41,513 bases of DNA from an uncultured Eubacterium sp. (GCA_905234495.1 CAJOHE010000015.1:1-41513); one strand, 5' to 3'. Positions 23,805 to 31,797 are shown, counted from the stretch's first letter. Program-made: numbers and translations. The notes: generated by a model not told the origin, from the sequence alone.

Positions 23805-25865
23805 TCACCTCTGTCTGTTTGTTAGCCTTGCCACGATGACCGACATATCGTCGCGCCTGCCGTCGCCGCAGCACTCTATGGCAAAATCGAGTATGCTCTG
23901 CGCCTTTTCGCTCGGCGGAAGCCCCTCGTCAATGCTCAGAAATTCCTCAAGCTTGTCCGAGTCCGTGTCGGTTATACCGTCGCTCATCATTATGACCTCG
24001 TCGCCGACGTTGAGGACGGTCGTCCGCTTTGCAAATTCAATTCCGCGCAGTATCCCCGCGGGCATTGACGAGAGCTCGCACCTTGTAATCGAGCTCTTTT
24101 TCACTATGTACGAAACCGGCGCGCCCGCCTTGTAAAATTCGCATTTTCCCGTAAAAAGGTCAATCCTTGCGCAGTCGAGAGTGGCAAGGCTTTCCTCGCC
24201 GCTCTTCACAAGAAGCGCGCTGTTTACAACCTTGAGCGACGAATCAAAGCCGAACCCCGCGCCGAGAAGCTTTGAGAGAAGCCCCGCGCCCATAGCGCCG
24301 TCAAGCGCCGCGCGGCTGCCCGTGCCCATACCGTCGCTTATGATAAAGACCATATGCCCCTTCAAATCGTTGACAACCTTGACCGTGTCGCCGCATAGCG
24401 TACCTTCGGCGCTGTACTGCGCAAAGCCGAAGCTCACGCTGAAATTTGCCTTTTCAACAATGCTCAGCATCATCTTTGAGCCCGATAGGTTAATCCGCCC
24501 CTGCTCAAAATCGCGCGAGCAAATCCTGCAAATCTCGTTTTTTATCCGCGGGCTTTCAAGCCCCTTCGTCTTTGACGGCGCAAGAATCTCTACTCTCATA
24601 CGGTCGAATTTATCCACGATTACCGAGATGTTTTCGGGATATATCTCGTATTCGCCGAGCATACGCCGTATCCTTGCCGCCGCCTTGAAATCAAATATTT
24701 CCGCGTCGTTAAACTCAAAGGCAAGGTCGTCGAGCATATCGGCAATCGAGAAAAACTGGTCGGCGGCAACCATTCTCATCTCGCCCTCAAGCGGGTTTTT
24801 CATATCAAGCGTGTTCATTCTTTCCCTCACGTCCCTGACGCTTTCGCTCACCTGCGAGAGCGCCGAGGCGGCAAAACGAAGCCTCACGATGAGGCTTTGC
24901 CGAAGGCTTCCGTCGGGGGCTATGTCCGCGCCGCTCTCGAAAAACTCGCTGATTTTATCCGTGAGCACCTCGGGCAGAACGACGAGAATGAGCCCCGCGA
25001 CCGCGCTCTCAACCGCGCAGCACACCGAAAAGCTTCCCATACTCGCGCACGCCGTAAAGAATATCATCGAAAGGCAGTAGCTGCCCGCAACGCCGAGGCT
25101 CGAAAGCCCCGAGAAAAGCGACGCCACAAGCGCCGAAAAAGCGTATGCGCCGATTAAAAACAGGCTGTCGCGCTGACTTATTCCGAGCGCAAAGCCGAGG
25201 CAGAGCGAGAGTATCAGCCCCCATTTCTGTTCACCGAAACGCACGGTCACAGTTATGAGCAGCACCGCAACAATCCTCGCAAGGCTCACGCCCTTAATCT
25301 GAATAAAGCTGAAGCCCGAAAGAAGAACCGATGCGCTAATCAGCAGGCAGACTATGTCCGCAATCGGCAGCGCCTTGTACTTGAGCCTTCTGTAATTGAC
25401 GTGAACGCACCTGAAGAAAAAGAGCGAACAGCCGAGAGCGAGAACCGCCTCGCCGAGAGTCAGCGCGTATTCCGCCGCGCCCGCGCCCTCGCGGTAGTTC
25501 ATAACCGCGCCCGTTGAAAGCACGCTTAAAAACGAAACGAGCATCGGCAGATAGGCGTATCTCTTCTTGCTCAGCAAATCAACTGCGAGGGTTGCAATCG
25601 AGGCAATCAGCACCGCCGTAAAATATCTCACGCTCTGACTTCCCTGGCAGAATATCAGATAGCCGATGCCCGCCCCGACCATTGAAAAGGGCAGGGCTTT
25701 TTTGTTTGAAACTGTGATGAGTGATATGGCAAACGGGCACGCGCCGCCGACTATCGACGAAAAGCTCGTGAAAAACGTGAGAAGAAGCCATACGCTTCCC
25801 CTCAGCATTTCGTCAAAAACGGGGCTTGCGTTCCTTTTATTTCTGATTTTTTCCTTGACGGGCAT
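23805..25865 (-). CDS. spoIIE: SpoIIE-type membrane PP2C phosphatase
   Basis: In spore formers SpoIIE dephosphorylates the anti-anti-sigma factor SpoIIAA and so activates sigma-F in the forespore. The 686-residue product has about ten N-terminal membrane helices (about 20-320), a linker, and a C-terminal PP2C/SpoIIE phosphatase domain (from about 480). Metal-binding aspartates lie in FIISDGMGTGSRA, VIMMSDGITDTD and RRDDMSVIVARL. Length is somewhat below the 827 residues of the Bacillus protein but normal for Clostridia. The start at 25865 has AAGGAAG 7 nt upstream; the open frame extends 45 nt further but only to a TTG without a ribosome binding site. It is followed by the coupled SIS-like gene. 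Confidence 0.9.
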   Translation of the reverse strand: MPVKEKIRNKRNASPVFDEMLRGSVWLLLTFFTSFSSIVGGACPFAISLITVSNKKALPFSMVGAGIGYLIFCQGSQSVRYFTAVLIASIATLAVDLLSKKRYAYLPMLVSFLSVLSTGAVMNYREGAGAAEYALTLGEAVLALGCSLFFFRCVHVNYRRLKYKALPIADIVCLLISASVLLSGFSFIQIKGVSLARIVAVLLITVTVRFGEQKWGLILSLCLGFALGISQRDSLFLIGAYAFSALVASLFSGLSSLGVAGSYCLSMIFFTACASMGSFSVCCAVESAVAGLILVVLPEVLTDKISEFFESGADIAPDGSLRQSLIVRLRFAASALSQVSESVRDVRERMNTLDMKNPLEGEMRMVAADQFFSIADMLDDLAFEFNDAEIFDFKAAARIRRMLGEYEIYPENISVIVDKFDRMRVEILAPSKTKGLESPRIKNEICRICSRDFEQGRINLSGSKMMLSIVEKANFSVSFGFAQYSAEGTLCGDTVKVVNDLKGHMVFIISDGMGTGSRAALDGAMGAGLLSKLLGAGFGFDSSLKVVNSALLVKSGEESLATLDCARIDLFTGKCEFYKAGAPVSYIVKKSSITRCELSSMPAGILRGIEFAKRTTVLNVGDEVIMMSDGITDTDSDKLEEFLSIDEGLPPSEKAQSILDFAIECCGDGRRDDMSVIVARLTNRQR

Positions 25866-25950
25866 TCTTACACTTCCTTTAACAAAACGATTATAGATTA
25901 ACCGTTTCAAGAAAAATGTAAAAAGAGGGGAGCTAAATACATTTTTTGTA

Positions 25951-25978
25951 TTGACATTTATAAAAATAGGATTATAAT
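25951..25978 (+). promoter_or_regulatory. Promoter of htpG
   Basis: TTGACA (25951-25956), 16-nt spacer, TATAAT (25973-25978). Both hexamers are perfect; the CIRCE operator follows 4 nt downstream and would cover the transcription start. Confidence 0.85.
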
Positions 25979-25982
25979 ATAT

Positions 25983-26009
25983 TTAGCACTCGGATATACA
26001 GAGTGCTAA
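25983..26009 (+). promoter_or_regulatory. CIRCE operator (HrcA-binding site)
   Basis: TTAGCACTC (25983-25991), 9-nt spacer, GAGTGCTAA (26001-26009): an exact match to the CIRCE consensus bound by the heat-shock repressor HrcA. Its place between the -10 box and the start codon fits repression that is relieved by heat. Confidence 0.95.
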
Positions 26010-26031
26010 TTTAAGTGAAAAAGGTGATATT

Positions 26032-27909
26032 ATGAGAAAAAAGCAATTTAAGGCTGAGTCCAAAAAGCTGCTTGATTTGATGATTAATTCTATCTATACT
26101 CACAAGGAAATCTTTCTGCGCGAGCTTATTTCAAATGCGAGCGACGCTATAGACAAGCTCTATTTCAAATCGCTGACGGACGACAGCGTTGAGCTTTCAA
26201 GAAACGATTTTAAGATTAATCTTGAAATCGACAGGGAAAACAGAATTGTAAAAATCAGCGACAACGGCATCGGTATGACCGCCGAGGAACTTGAAAAAAA
26301 TCTCGGCACAATCGCAAAGAGCGATTCCCTCAATTTCAAAAATGAAAACGAGGACAGCGAGCACGCGGACGATATTTCCGTTATCGGTCAGTTCGGCGTC
26401 GGCTTCTACTCTGCCTTTATGGTTTGCGACAGGATTGAGGTCGTATCAAAGGCTTTCGGCGAGGATAAGGCAAACAGGTGGGTTTCAACCGGCGTAGACG
26501 GCTACACGGTTGAGGAATGCGACAAGGACGGCGTCGGCACCGAGATTACCCTCTACATCAAGGAAGACACCGAGACCGAGGACTACTCGCAGTATCTCGA
26601 CGAAAACAAGGTGGCTCAGCTTGTAAAGAAGTACAGCGACTATATCCGCTATCCCATTGAGATGGAAATGAGCCATAGCGTGCCCGACCCCGACAACGAG
26701 GGCGAGTACATCAACGAGGTAAACGTTGAAACGCTCAACTCAATGGTTCCCATCTGGCGAAAGTCGAAAAGCGAAATCAAGCCCGAGGACTACAACGAAT
26801 TTTACAAGAGCAAGTTCTTCGATTTCACCGACCCCCGTCTTGTGATTCACTCAAAGACCGAGGGACAGGCAACCTTTGACGCGCTTATGTTCATTCCCGA
26901 AAACGCGCCCTACGACTTCTACACCAAGGAATATGAAAAAGGGCTTCAGCTCTATTCAAACGGCGTGCTGATTATGGATAAGTGCCCCGACCTTCTGCCC
27001 GATTATTTCAGCTTTGTGAAGGGACTTGTTGACAGCGCGGACCTCAGCCTCAATATCAGCCGAGAGATGCTTCAGCACGACCATCAGTTAAAGATTATCG
27101 CAAAGGCGATTGACAAAAAGATTAAAAACGAGCTCAAGAAAATGCTTTCAAACGACAGAGAGAAGTACGAGGCATTTTTCAAAACCTTCGGTCTTCAGCT
27201 CAAATACGGCGTCTATGCAAACTATGGCATGGAAAAGGACGCCCTCAAGGATTTGCTTCTCTTTGAAAGCTCAAACGGCGACGGCTACACCACGCTGAAA
27301 GAGTATGTCGGAAGAATGGCTGAATCTCAGGAAAGCATCTACTATGCCTGCGGCGAGAGCGGCGATAAAATCGCTATGCTTCCCCAGCTTGAAGCCGTTA
27401 AGGAAAAGGGCTACGAGGTGCTCTATTTCACAGACGAGGTCGACGAATTTGCAATCAGTATCCTTATGGAATACGACGGCAAGCACTTTGTAAATATCAG
27501 CAAGGACGACCTTGACATCAGCACCGACGCCGAAAAAGAGGCGATTAAGAACAAGAATGAAGAGAGCAAAGAGCTTCTTGACAAGATGAAGGAATACCTC
27601 GGCGACGAGGTCAGCGCGGTCAAGCTTTCAAACAAGCTCGGCTCGCACCCCGTGTCACTTTCAACCGAGGGATACGTCACCCTTGAAATGGCAAAGGTGC
27701 TCAGCCAGATGCCCGGAAGCGAGGGCGTGAAAGCTCAGCTCGTGCTTGAAATAAATTCACAACATCCGATTGCCGAAAAGCTTGAAAAGGCGGGCGACGA
27801 GGAACTGAAAAAATACACGATGCTTCTCTACTCAAGCGCAAGGCTCATCGCGGGGCTCGACATTGATAACCCCTCTGAATTTGCCGACACCCTGGCGGAT
27901 ATGATGTAA
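26032..27909 (+). CDS. htpG: Hsp90-family chaperone HtpG
   Basis: Cytosolic ATP-dependent chaperone of 625 residues. The N-terminal GHKL ATPase domain shows ELISNASDAIDKL (31-43), DNGIGM near 78-83 and GQFGVGFYSAF near 120. The middle domain begins at about 220 and includes LNISREMLQ. The C-terminal dimerization domain ends in SEFADTLADMM without the eukaryotic MEEVD. AAGGTGA lies 6 nt before the ATG. It is monocistronic, under a consensus promoter with a CIRCE operator, and closed by a strong terminator. Confidence 0.98.
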   Translation: MRKKQFKAESKKLLDLMINSIYTHKEIFLRELISNASDAIDKLYFKSLTDDSVELSRNDFKINLEIDRENRIVKISDNGIGMTAEELEKNLGTIAKSDSLNFKNENEDSEHADDISVIGQFGVGFYSAFMVCDRIEVVSKAFGEDKANRWVSTGVDGYTVEECDKDGVGTEITLYIKEDTETEDYSQYLDENKVAQLVKKYSDYIRYPIEMEMSHSVPDPDNEGEYINEVNVETLNSMVPIWRKSKSEIKPEDYNEFYKSKFFDFTDPRLVIHSKTEGQATFDALMFIPENAPYDFYTKEYEKGLQLYSNGVLIMDKCPDLLPDYFSFVKGLVDSADLSLNISREMLQHDHQLKIIAKAIDKKIKNELKKMLSNDREKYEAFFKTFGLQLKYGVYANYGMEKDALKDLLLFESSNGDGYTTLKEYVGRMAESQESIYYACGESGDKIAMLPQLEAVKEKGYEVLYFTDEVDEFAISILMEYDGKHFVNISKDDLDISTDAEKEAIKNKNEESKELLDKMKEYLGDEVSAVKLSNKLGSHPVSLSTEGYVTLEMAKVLSQMPGSEGVKAQLVLEINSQHPIAEKLEKAGDEELKKYTMLLYSSARLIAGLDIDNPSEFADTLADMM

Positions 27910-27912
27910 CAA

Positions 27913-27943
27913 AAAAGCGTTCACGGTTTTCGTGAACGCTTTT
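27913..27943. terminator. Bidirectional terminator after htpG
   Basis: 13-bp perfect stem AAAAGCGTTCACG / CGTGAACGCTTTT with a GTTTT loop and T-tract, shared with the convergent small gene that ends at 27945. Confidence 0.88.
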
Positions 27944-27944
27944 A

Positions 27945-28121
27945 TTATTCTTCATTTTTTGCGTGGGGGCATTCCCTTGCGCAGTCCTCGCATCTCTGCC
28001 CGCAGGGACCTATGCCGTTTTTTCTGTCCTTTACCATCTTTCCTATTGCAAGAGCCACGGCGAGCGCAAGGACGGCAAGCACAATAACCGTTGCAATATT
28101 TTCTCTGAGAAACTGTATCAT
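27945..28121 (-). CDS. FeoB-associated-type Cys-rich small membrane protein
   Basis: A 58-residue protein with one membrane helix (about 10-30, ATVIVLAVLALAVALAIGKM), a basic stretch and a Cys-rich tail, CGQRCEDCARECPH. This layout matches the FeoB-associated Cys-rich membrane proteins of Firmicutes, thought to help ferrous iron uptake; no feoA or feoB lies in the window, so the link to iron is by family resemblance only. The ATG at 28121 is preferred because GGGGGAT lies about 8 nt upstream; an in-frame ATG 15 nt earlier has no ribosome binding site. Confidence 0.7.
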   Translation of the reverse strand: MIQFLRENIATVIVLAVLALAVALAIGKMVKDRKNGIGPCGQRCEDCARECPHAKNEE

Positions 28122-28175
28122 CAAATCATCCCCCATATGAATACTAAATTATTATTGCCCTTTTGTCAACAGGTA

Positions 28176-28204
28176 TTGCCTTGCGCGGCGGGATATAGTA
28201 GAAT
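28176..28204 (+). promoter_or_regulatory. Promoter of the lipoprotein gene
   Basis: TTGCCT (28176-28181), 17-nt spacer, TAGAAT (28199-28204), 18 nt before the ATG. The short distance suggests a very short leader. Confidence 0.5.
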
Positions 28205-28222
28205 AAAAGCAAGGTGAGAAAT

Positions 28223-29263
28223 ATGAAAAAGCTGAAAGTTTTACTGCTTATTGGTATGATTATATTAGGGGGTGTCTTTATGTTCGGCTGTCTGAGAGAT
28301 AAGAAGGGCGGGGAAGATGTAACCGTCGACAAGTCAAATCCCGAATGGGTGAAGGCGGCAACCTGCATAAGCTTTAACTACGAGCATAAGGCGGGCGACG
28401 AGTTTGAACTCAACGCCCGGATTGAGGATATAGACGAAAACGGCGGCACGCTCGAGCTCAAAAAGCGCGTCGGCCCCATGAACTATAACGGCAGGAGCAA
28501 AGAGGGCGAGCTCAGCATCCCGCGCGAAAAGATTGACGAGCTTCTTGAAATTCTCAGCCGCTATGACATAAAGGGCTATTCCGAGCTTCCTACGCGCGGC
28601 AGCGTTTCAACGCCGATAAGGTCGCTTTACGTAATCATCGGCGAGGACGTGACCTACGTTGCGTGGAATGCAAAATTCCCCGAAACAATCCCCCCGACCG
28701 AGGACATAATGTATTATGAAATTTTCAATTTCTTCAATGACATCGTGAGCGCAGAGCCCGGTTGGGAAGAGGTGCGTTCGGATAACCTCGACGACCCGAG
28801 GGATAACCCCGCCTACGGCGAGAGGATTGTTGAGCAGTACGGCAACGAGGTTTCTCTCGTTCCGGGAACCGCCGCACTCAGCAGCGACGGAACGGGCGCC
28901 GAAATCGACTACGGCGACAAGCTCTGGTGGCAGGAAGAGGGCTTCATCGGCGAGTGGCAGATGACCGCAGAGGACAGCGAAAACACCAACACGTCCTGCA
29001 AGAGCGCCGGTTTTACCGTCGATGAAAACGGCAATATCCGCTTCACCGTCGACGGCATTGATTGGACGGGAACCCTCGGCAATACGCGTTATTACCGCAG
29101 CGATATAAACGTCAGCCTCACCGACGGCACGGATACCCGCACCTTCACAATAGCCCCGATGAGCTATGAAAACTACGATAATATTCAGGTCAGCGCGTAC
29201 CCCGGACCCGTTCCGGAAGAGCAGTTTGCCCACATATTTGCACAGCTGACAAAGACTAAATAA
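28223..29263 (+). CDS. Putative lipoprotein of unknown function
   Basis: A 346-residue exported protein. The N-terminus has a basic start, a hydrophobic core (LLLIGMIILGGVFMF) and a cysteine at residue 23 in the sequence MFGC, a plausible though not ideal signal peptidase II lipobox. The mature part is acidic, Asp/Glu/Gly/Thr-rich and mostly beta-strand. The last third (GEWQMTAEDSE to IRFTVDGIDWTGTL) looks like a small lipocalin-like barrel repeat. The start at 28223 is chosen since AAGGTGAG lies 4-5 nt upstream; an in-frame GTG lies 9 nt earlier within that site. No family is recognised. It is monocistronic between a promoter and the tRNA gene. Confidence 0.75.
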   Translation: MKKLKVLLLIGMIILGGVFMFGCLRDKKGGEDVTVDKSNPEWVKAATCISFNYEHKAGDEFELNARIEDIDENGGTLELKKRVGPMNYNGRSKEGELSIPREKIDELLEILSRYDIKGYSELPTRGSVSTPIRSLYVIIGEDVTYVAWNAKFPETIPPTEDIMYYEIFNFFNDIVSAEPGWEEVRSDNLDDPRDNPAYGERIVEQYGNEVSLVPGTAALSSDGTGAEIDYGDKLWWQEEGFIGEWQMTAEDSENTNTSCKSAGFTVDENGNIRFTVDGIDWTGTLGNTRYYRSDINVSLTDGTDTRTFTIAPMSYENYDNIQVSAYPGPVPEEQFAHIFAQLTKTK

Positions 29264-29283
29264 TAATTATTTTAAAAAAAGTG

Positions 29284-29312
29284 TAGACATTTCAAATGCT
29301 TTGTGATATAAT
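29284..29312 (+). promoter_or_regulatory. Promoter of tRNA-Pro
   Basis: TAGACA (29284-29289), 17-nt spacer, TATAAT (29307-29312), 13 nt before the mature 5' end. Confidence 0.75.
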
Positions 29313-29325
29313 CACAAGCGTGTTT

Positions 29326-29401
29326 CGGGGTGTAGCGCAGGTGGTAGCGCACTTGACTGGGGGTCAAGGGGCCGCAGGTTCAAGTCCTGTCACTCCGACC
29401 A
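29326..29401 (+). tRNA. tRNA-Pro (anticodon GGG), CCA encoded
   Basis: A 76-nt cloverleaf. The 7-bp acceptor stem is CGGGGTG with CACTCCG (one G-T pair), the D arm TAGCGCAGGTGGTAGCGC, the anticodon stem CTTGA/TCAAG with loop CTGGGGG giving anticodon GGG, and the T arm GCAGGTTCAAGTCCTGT. The discriminator is A, and CCA is encoded (29399-29401). The gene stands alone with its own promoter and terminator. Mobile-element genes begin just downstream, so its 3' end may be an integration site. Confidence 0.95.
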
Positions 29402-29431
29402 AATAAAGCAGGTTTCTAACCTGCTTTATTT
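29401..29431 (+). terminator. Terminator of tRNA-Pro
   Basis: 14-bp perfect stem AAATAAAGCAGGTT / AACCTGCTTTATTT with a TCT loop, then T residues. It starts at the last base of the encoded CCA. Confidence 0.85.
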
Positions 29432-29582
29432 TTATGCAAATCGCTCTAAATGCGCTTAAACAGGCGTTATACGCAATATGCGTTTTTTTGAATGGCTGAC
29501 TTGGGTTGCCATTAGTTCGTTAGAGTTGGTTTAAATGTCAACTCATTGCCAACCACTTTGCAAACCTATTTCATTAATAAAA

Positions 29583-29611
29583 TTGCATATTTTCAGCGAT
29601 TATGGTATTAT
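29583..29611 (+). promoter_or_regulatory. Promoter of the HAD gene
   Basis: TTGCAT (29583-29588), 17-nt spacer, TATTAT (29606-29611), 29 nt before the start. The bases between 29432 and 29582 hold only a small hairpin, ACGCA-ATA-TGCGT followed by seven T (about 29475-29487), and no gene. Confidence 0.6.
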
Positions 29612-29640
29612 CATTTATATCAGCGAATGGTGGTGAGACG

Positions 29641-30267
29641 ATGAATAAAGTAGTTGTATTTGATTTGGGCGGTACGCTTATGGAGTTTGTCGGTATGCCC
29701 CCGTCTTGGGTTGACTATTATCACACCGGCTTTGAAAATGTTAATAATAAATACGGTTTGGGTATAAGTGAAAAACAAATTGAAACAGCGTCACAAATAC
29801 TGACCGAATATAATCCGCGCGTTAATTACCGCGAGAACGAAATTCCTGCAGAAGAACTATTTGAAAAGGCTGTTGCCTCGTGGAATTGTAATATCCCTGT
29901 TGATAATATTATTGAGGCATTTTTTGAAGGCATAAAGCTCAATACTGTAATCTACGATTATTCATTTGATTTAATAGAAAAATACAAACGCGATGGCTAC
30001 AGCGTCGCTTGCCTGACGGATATTCCGAGCGGTATGCCTGATGATTATTTTAAAAAATGCGTTCTGCCTTTGATTGAAAAGATTGATTTATATGTATCCT
30101 CTCAAAACTGCAGTTACAGAAAGCCTAACCCTTACGGCTTGAATTATATTGCAAAACACTATGGCGTTAATGTAAATGAATTGCTCTTTATAGGCGATGA
30201 GGAAAAGGACAGATTAACGGCTGAAAGAGCAAAATGTAATTTCTGCTTTATTAAGGATATAGTGTAA
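29641..30267 (+). CDS. HAD-superfamily hydrolase
   Basis: A 208-residue haloacid dehalogenase-type hydrolase. Motif I is VVVFDLGGTL with the nucleophile D8; the usual second aspartate (DxD) is glycine here, so phosphatase chemistry may be altered. Motif II is the SVACLTDIPS strand, motif III the lysine of YRKPNPYGL, and motif IV GDEEKDRLTAERA. A helical cap lies at about 15-100. GGTGAG lies just before the ATG at 29641; the frame opens 39 nt earlier without support. The gene is AT-rich compared with the left half of the window and stands alone between a promoter and a terminator, as is common for cargo genes next to a tRNA. Confidence 0.85.
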   Translation: MNKVVVFDLGGTLMEFVGMPPSWVDYYHTGFENVNNKYGLGISEKQIETASQILTEYNPRVNYRENEIPAEELFEKAVASWNCNIPVDNIIEAFFEGIKLNTVIYDYSFDLIEKYKRDGYSVACLTDIPSGMPDDYFKKCVLPLIEKIDLYVSSQNCSYRKPNPYGLNYIAKHYGVNVNELLFIGDEEKDRLTAERAKCNFCFIKDIV

Positions 30268-30289
30268 ATAATGATAATGGCTATAAAAC

Positions 30290-30310
30290 AGCCTCGGCAT
30301 CGCCGAGGCT
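30290..30310 (+). terminator. Terminator after the HAD gene
   Basis: 9-bp stem AGCCTCGGC / GCCGAGGCT with an ATC loop, followed by TTTC. A near-identical hairpin lies at 31559-31580. Confidence 0.7.
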
Positions 30311-30356
30311 TTCGATATACTCTTCTTTCCCTACACCTGTCAACAAATGCCAGGCG
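30311..30356 (-). pseudogene. Remnant of an excisionase 3' end
   Basis: On the minus strand this stretch reads FVDRCRERRVY, closely matching the end of the intact excisionase-like protein at 31585 (FVDWCRSRRV). It is followed by the same hairpin (30290-30310 against 31559-31580) and shares spaced bases over about 45 nt. Only the 3' end survives; no start or HTH part is left. It indicates that a second, related element once lay here or that the end was duplicated. Confidence 0.6.
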
Positions 30357-30404
30357 GCTCACCGTTTTCTACTGTTGGTAGAAATGTTTTCAATGATTAA
30401 GTTA

Positions 30405-30433
30405 TTGAGTTATAACAGTTTTTGCGCTATCAT
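30405..30433 (+). promoter_or_regulatory. Putative promoter of the XRE/helical-repeat gene
   Basis: TTGAGT (30405-30410), 17-nt spacer, TATCAT (30428-30433), 40 nt before the ATG. The nearby CTACTGTTGGTAG (about 30369-30381) is a small dyad that could be an operator. Confidence 0.45.
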
Positions 30434-30473
30434 TTAATCAGACGGTACCGCCAATACTATTTGAGGTGATTTT

Positions 30474-31553
30474 ATGAATATTTATTTCAGCGAGAATGTA
30501 AAACGCTTTCGTAAGGAAAGAGATTTAACGCAGGAGACTCTTGCAGATTTCCTTGGCGTTTCTTTTCAGACAATCAGTAAATGGGAGCGTGGCGAAAGTT
30601 ATCCCGATATTTCTTTTCTTCCCGTAATTGCGGAATTCTTTTCTGCATTGCTCGGCGTTGATAAATCAAGAAATGAAAACGAAATACTTCGTATTATTGA
30701 AGAGTATGACAATCTGACGGACTTAAAACGAAAGCACGAAATAATGTTAGAGGCAACAGAAAAATATCCTAATGATTTTCGTCTGCAATTGCGTAGAATG
30801 TGGGATTTAGCGTTCAATCATAACGGGGAGGACTATAAAGAACAACTACCCAAAATAAAAACAATTTACTCAAACATTCAGAATAATTGCAAAATTGACA
30901 GTATCCGCATTTGCTCAAAGAGATATTTAGCCGCCTATTACAGCACAATCTCAGAATATGAAAACAGCGGTATTACATTTGACGATTGCGAAAAAATCAT
31001 TGATGAAATGCCGTATATGCGAGACGGTCAGGAATTCCTGCGCTCTTATCTGTTCCCTCACGGTACGGATGAGCAGAAGAATTATTCAATGGAAGCAGTT
31101 GAAGAGGCAATAGGTCTACTGTGTGCAGGATTATCACATCTATTTGGCGTGACGGACGAAACAAACGATATCGATATGTTGATTACCGCACGGGAAACAG
31201 AAATCAATATGCTGAATTCGTTTTATAACGACGGAAATTATGGCACAGCTTGGCGAAATATTATTTATGCCTGCGGTTATGTTGGCTATCTTTATGTTAA
31301 AAAAGGCGATCTTAAAAAAGGTTTGGAGTATTTTACTAAAGAGGCAAAACTGGCAAAGCGTTTTGACAGTCTTGACAGAATAACGGTTATGCACTCTCTC
31401 TTTTTTGAAGGAAAAGAATTTGATAAACATACTCTCGGCAGCACTTTTGTTGCAAGCAGCAGCGTCAAAACGCTTCTTGAAGAAAAGTATCCGCTTTCCG
31501 ATGAATTCAAAGCGATGCCGGAATTTAAAGAAATAATCAGTATGTTGAATTAA
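30474..31553 (+). CDS. XRE-family regulator with C-terminal helical repeats
   Basis: A 359-residue protein with an N-terminal XRE helix-turn-helix (about 5-58; TQETLADFLGVSFQTISKW within it) and a long helical C-terminal region with TPR-like pairs (for example WRNIIYACGYVGYLYVKKGD and LKKGLEYFTKEAKLAKRF near 255-300). Proteins of this build often bind peptides or other ligands. AGGTGA lies 5 nt before the ATG. It is flanked by two copies of the excisionase 3' end and hairpin, suggesting it was acquired as a unit. Targets are unknown. Confidence 0.85.
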   Translation: MNIYFSENVKRFRKERDLTQETLADFLGVSFQTISKWERGESYPDISFLPVIAEFFSALLGVDKSRNENEILRIIEEYDNLTDLKRKHEIMLEATEKYPNDFRLQLRRMWDLAFNHNGEDYKEQLPKIKTIYSNIQNNCKIDSIRICSKRYLAAYYSTISEYENSGITFDDCEKIIDEMPYMRDGQEFLRSYLFPHGTDEQKNYSMEAVEEAIGLLCAGLSHLFGVTDETNDIDMLITARETEINMLNSFYNDGNYGTAWRNIIYACGYVGYLYVKKGDLKKGLEYFTKEAKLAKRFDSLDRITVMHSLFFEGKEFDKHTLGSTFVASSSVKTLLEEKYPLSDEFKAMPEFKEIISMLN

Positions 31554-31558
31554 TTAAC

Positions 31559-31580
31559 AGCCTCGGTGTTTGCCGAGGCT
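31559..31580. terminator. Terminator between the XRE gene and the excisionase gene
   Basis: 8-bp stem AGCCTCGG / CCGAGGCT with a 6-nt loop and TTTC on the plus side; convergent genes end on either side (31553 and 31585). Confidence 0.65.
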
Positions 31581-31584
31581 TTCG

Positions 31585-31797
31585 TTATACCCGTCTCGAC
31601 CTGCACCAGTCAACGAAGGCGGATTTCATAACCTTGAAGTTTTTGCCGACCTTGATAGTCGGGAAGTCCTCGCGGTAAAATAGTTCTCTCGCTGCCTGTA
31701 CGGAACAGCCGATTATTTTTGATACATCCATCGGCGTTAAGAATACCAGTTCTTCTTCCTTTTCGATAGCGGTTTCCTCTTTAATTATTTCTTCCAT
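31585..31797 (-). CDS. Excisionase-type helix-turn-helix protein
   Basis: A 70-residue protein with an acidic N-terminal tail and a winged-helix excisionase/MerR-like domain: LTPMDVSKIIGCSVQAAREL, then FPTIKVGKNFKVMKSAFVDW. Such proteins direct excision of integrative elements by working with a tyrosine or serine integrase; none is in the window. AAGGAG lies 8 nt before the ATG at 31797; a GTG 9 nt upstream is less likely. It follows the relaxase gene on the same strand after 75 nt and ends at a hairpin that is duplicated at 30290. Confidence 0.8.
   Translation of the reverse strand: MEEIIKEETAIEKEEELVFLTPMDVSKIIGCSVQAARELFYREDFPTIKVGKNFKVMKSAFVDWCRSRRV

Noticed and set aside
24181..25080. 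299-codon plus-strand ORF opposite spoIIE
   Set aside because: It is a mirror of the spoIIE coding frame (Ser/Leu/Arg-rich), with no start signal; spoIIE has clear domains on the other strand.
25925..25960. TGTCAATA-like sequence upstream of spoIIE as a Spo0A box
   Set aside because: It departs from the TGTCGAA core, overlaps the htpG promoter, and no -10/-35 pair with suitable spacing toward spoIIE could be fixed.
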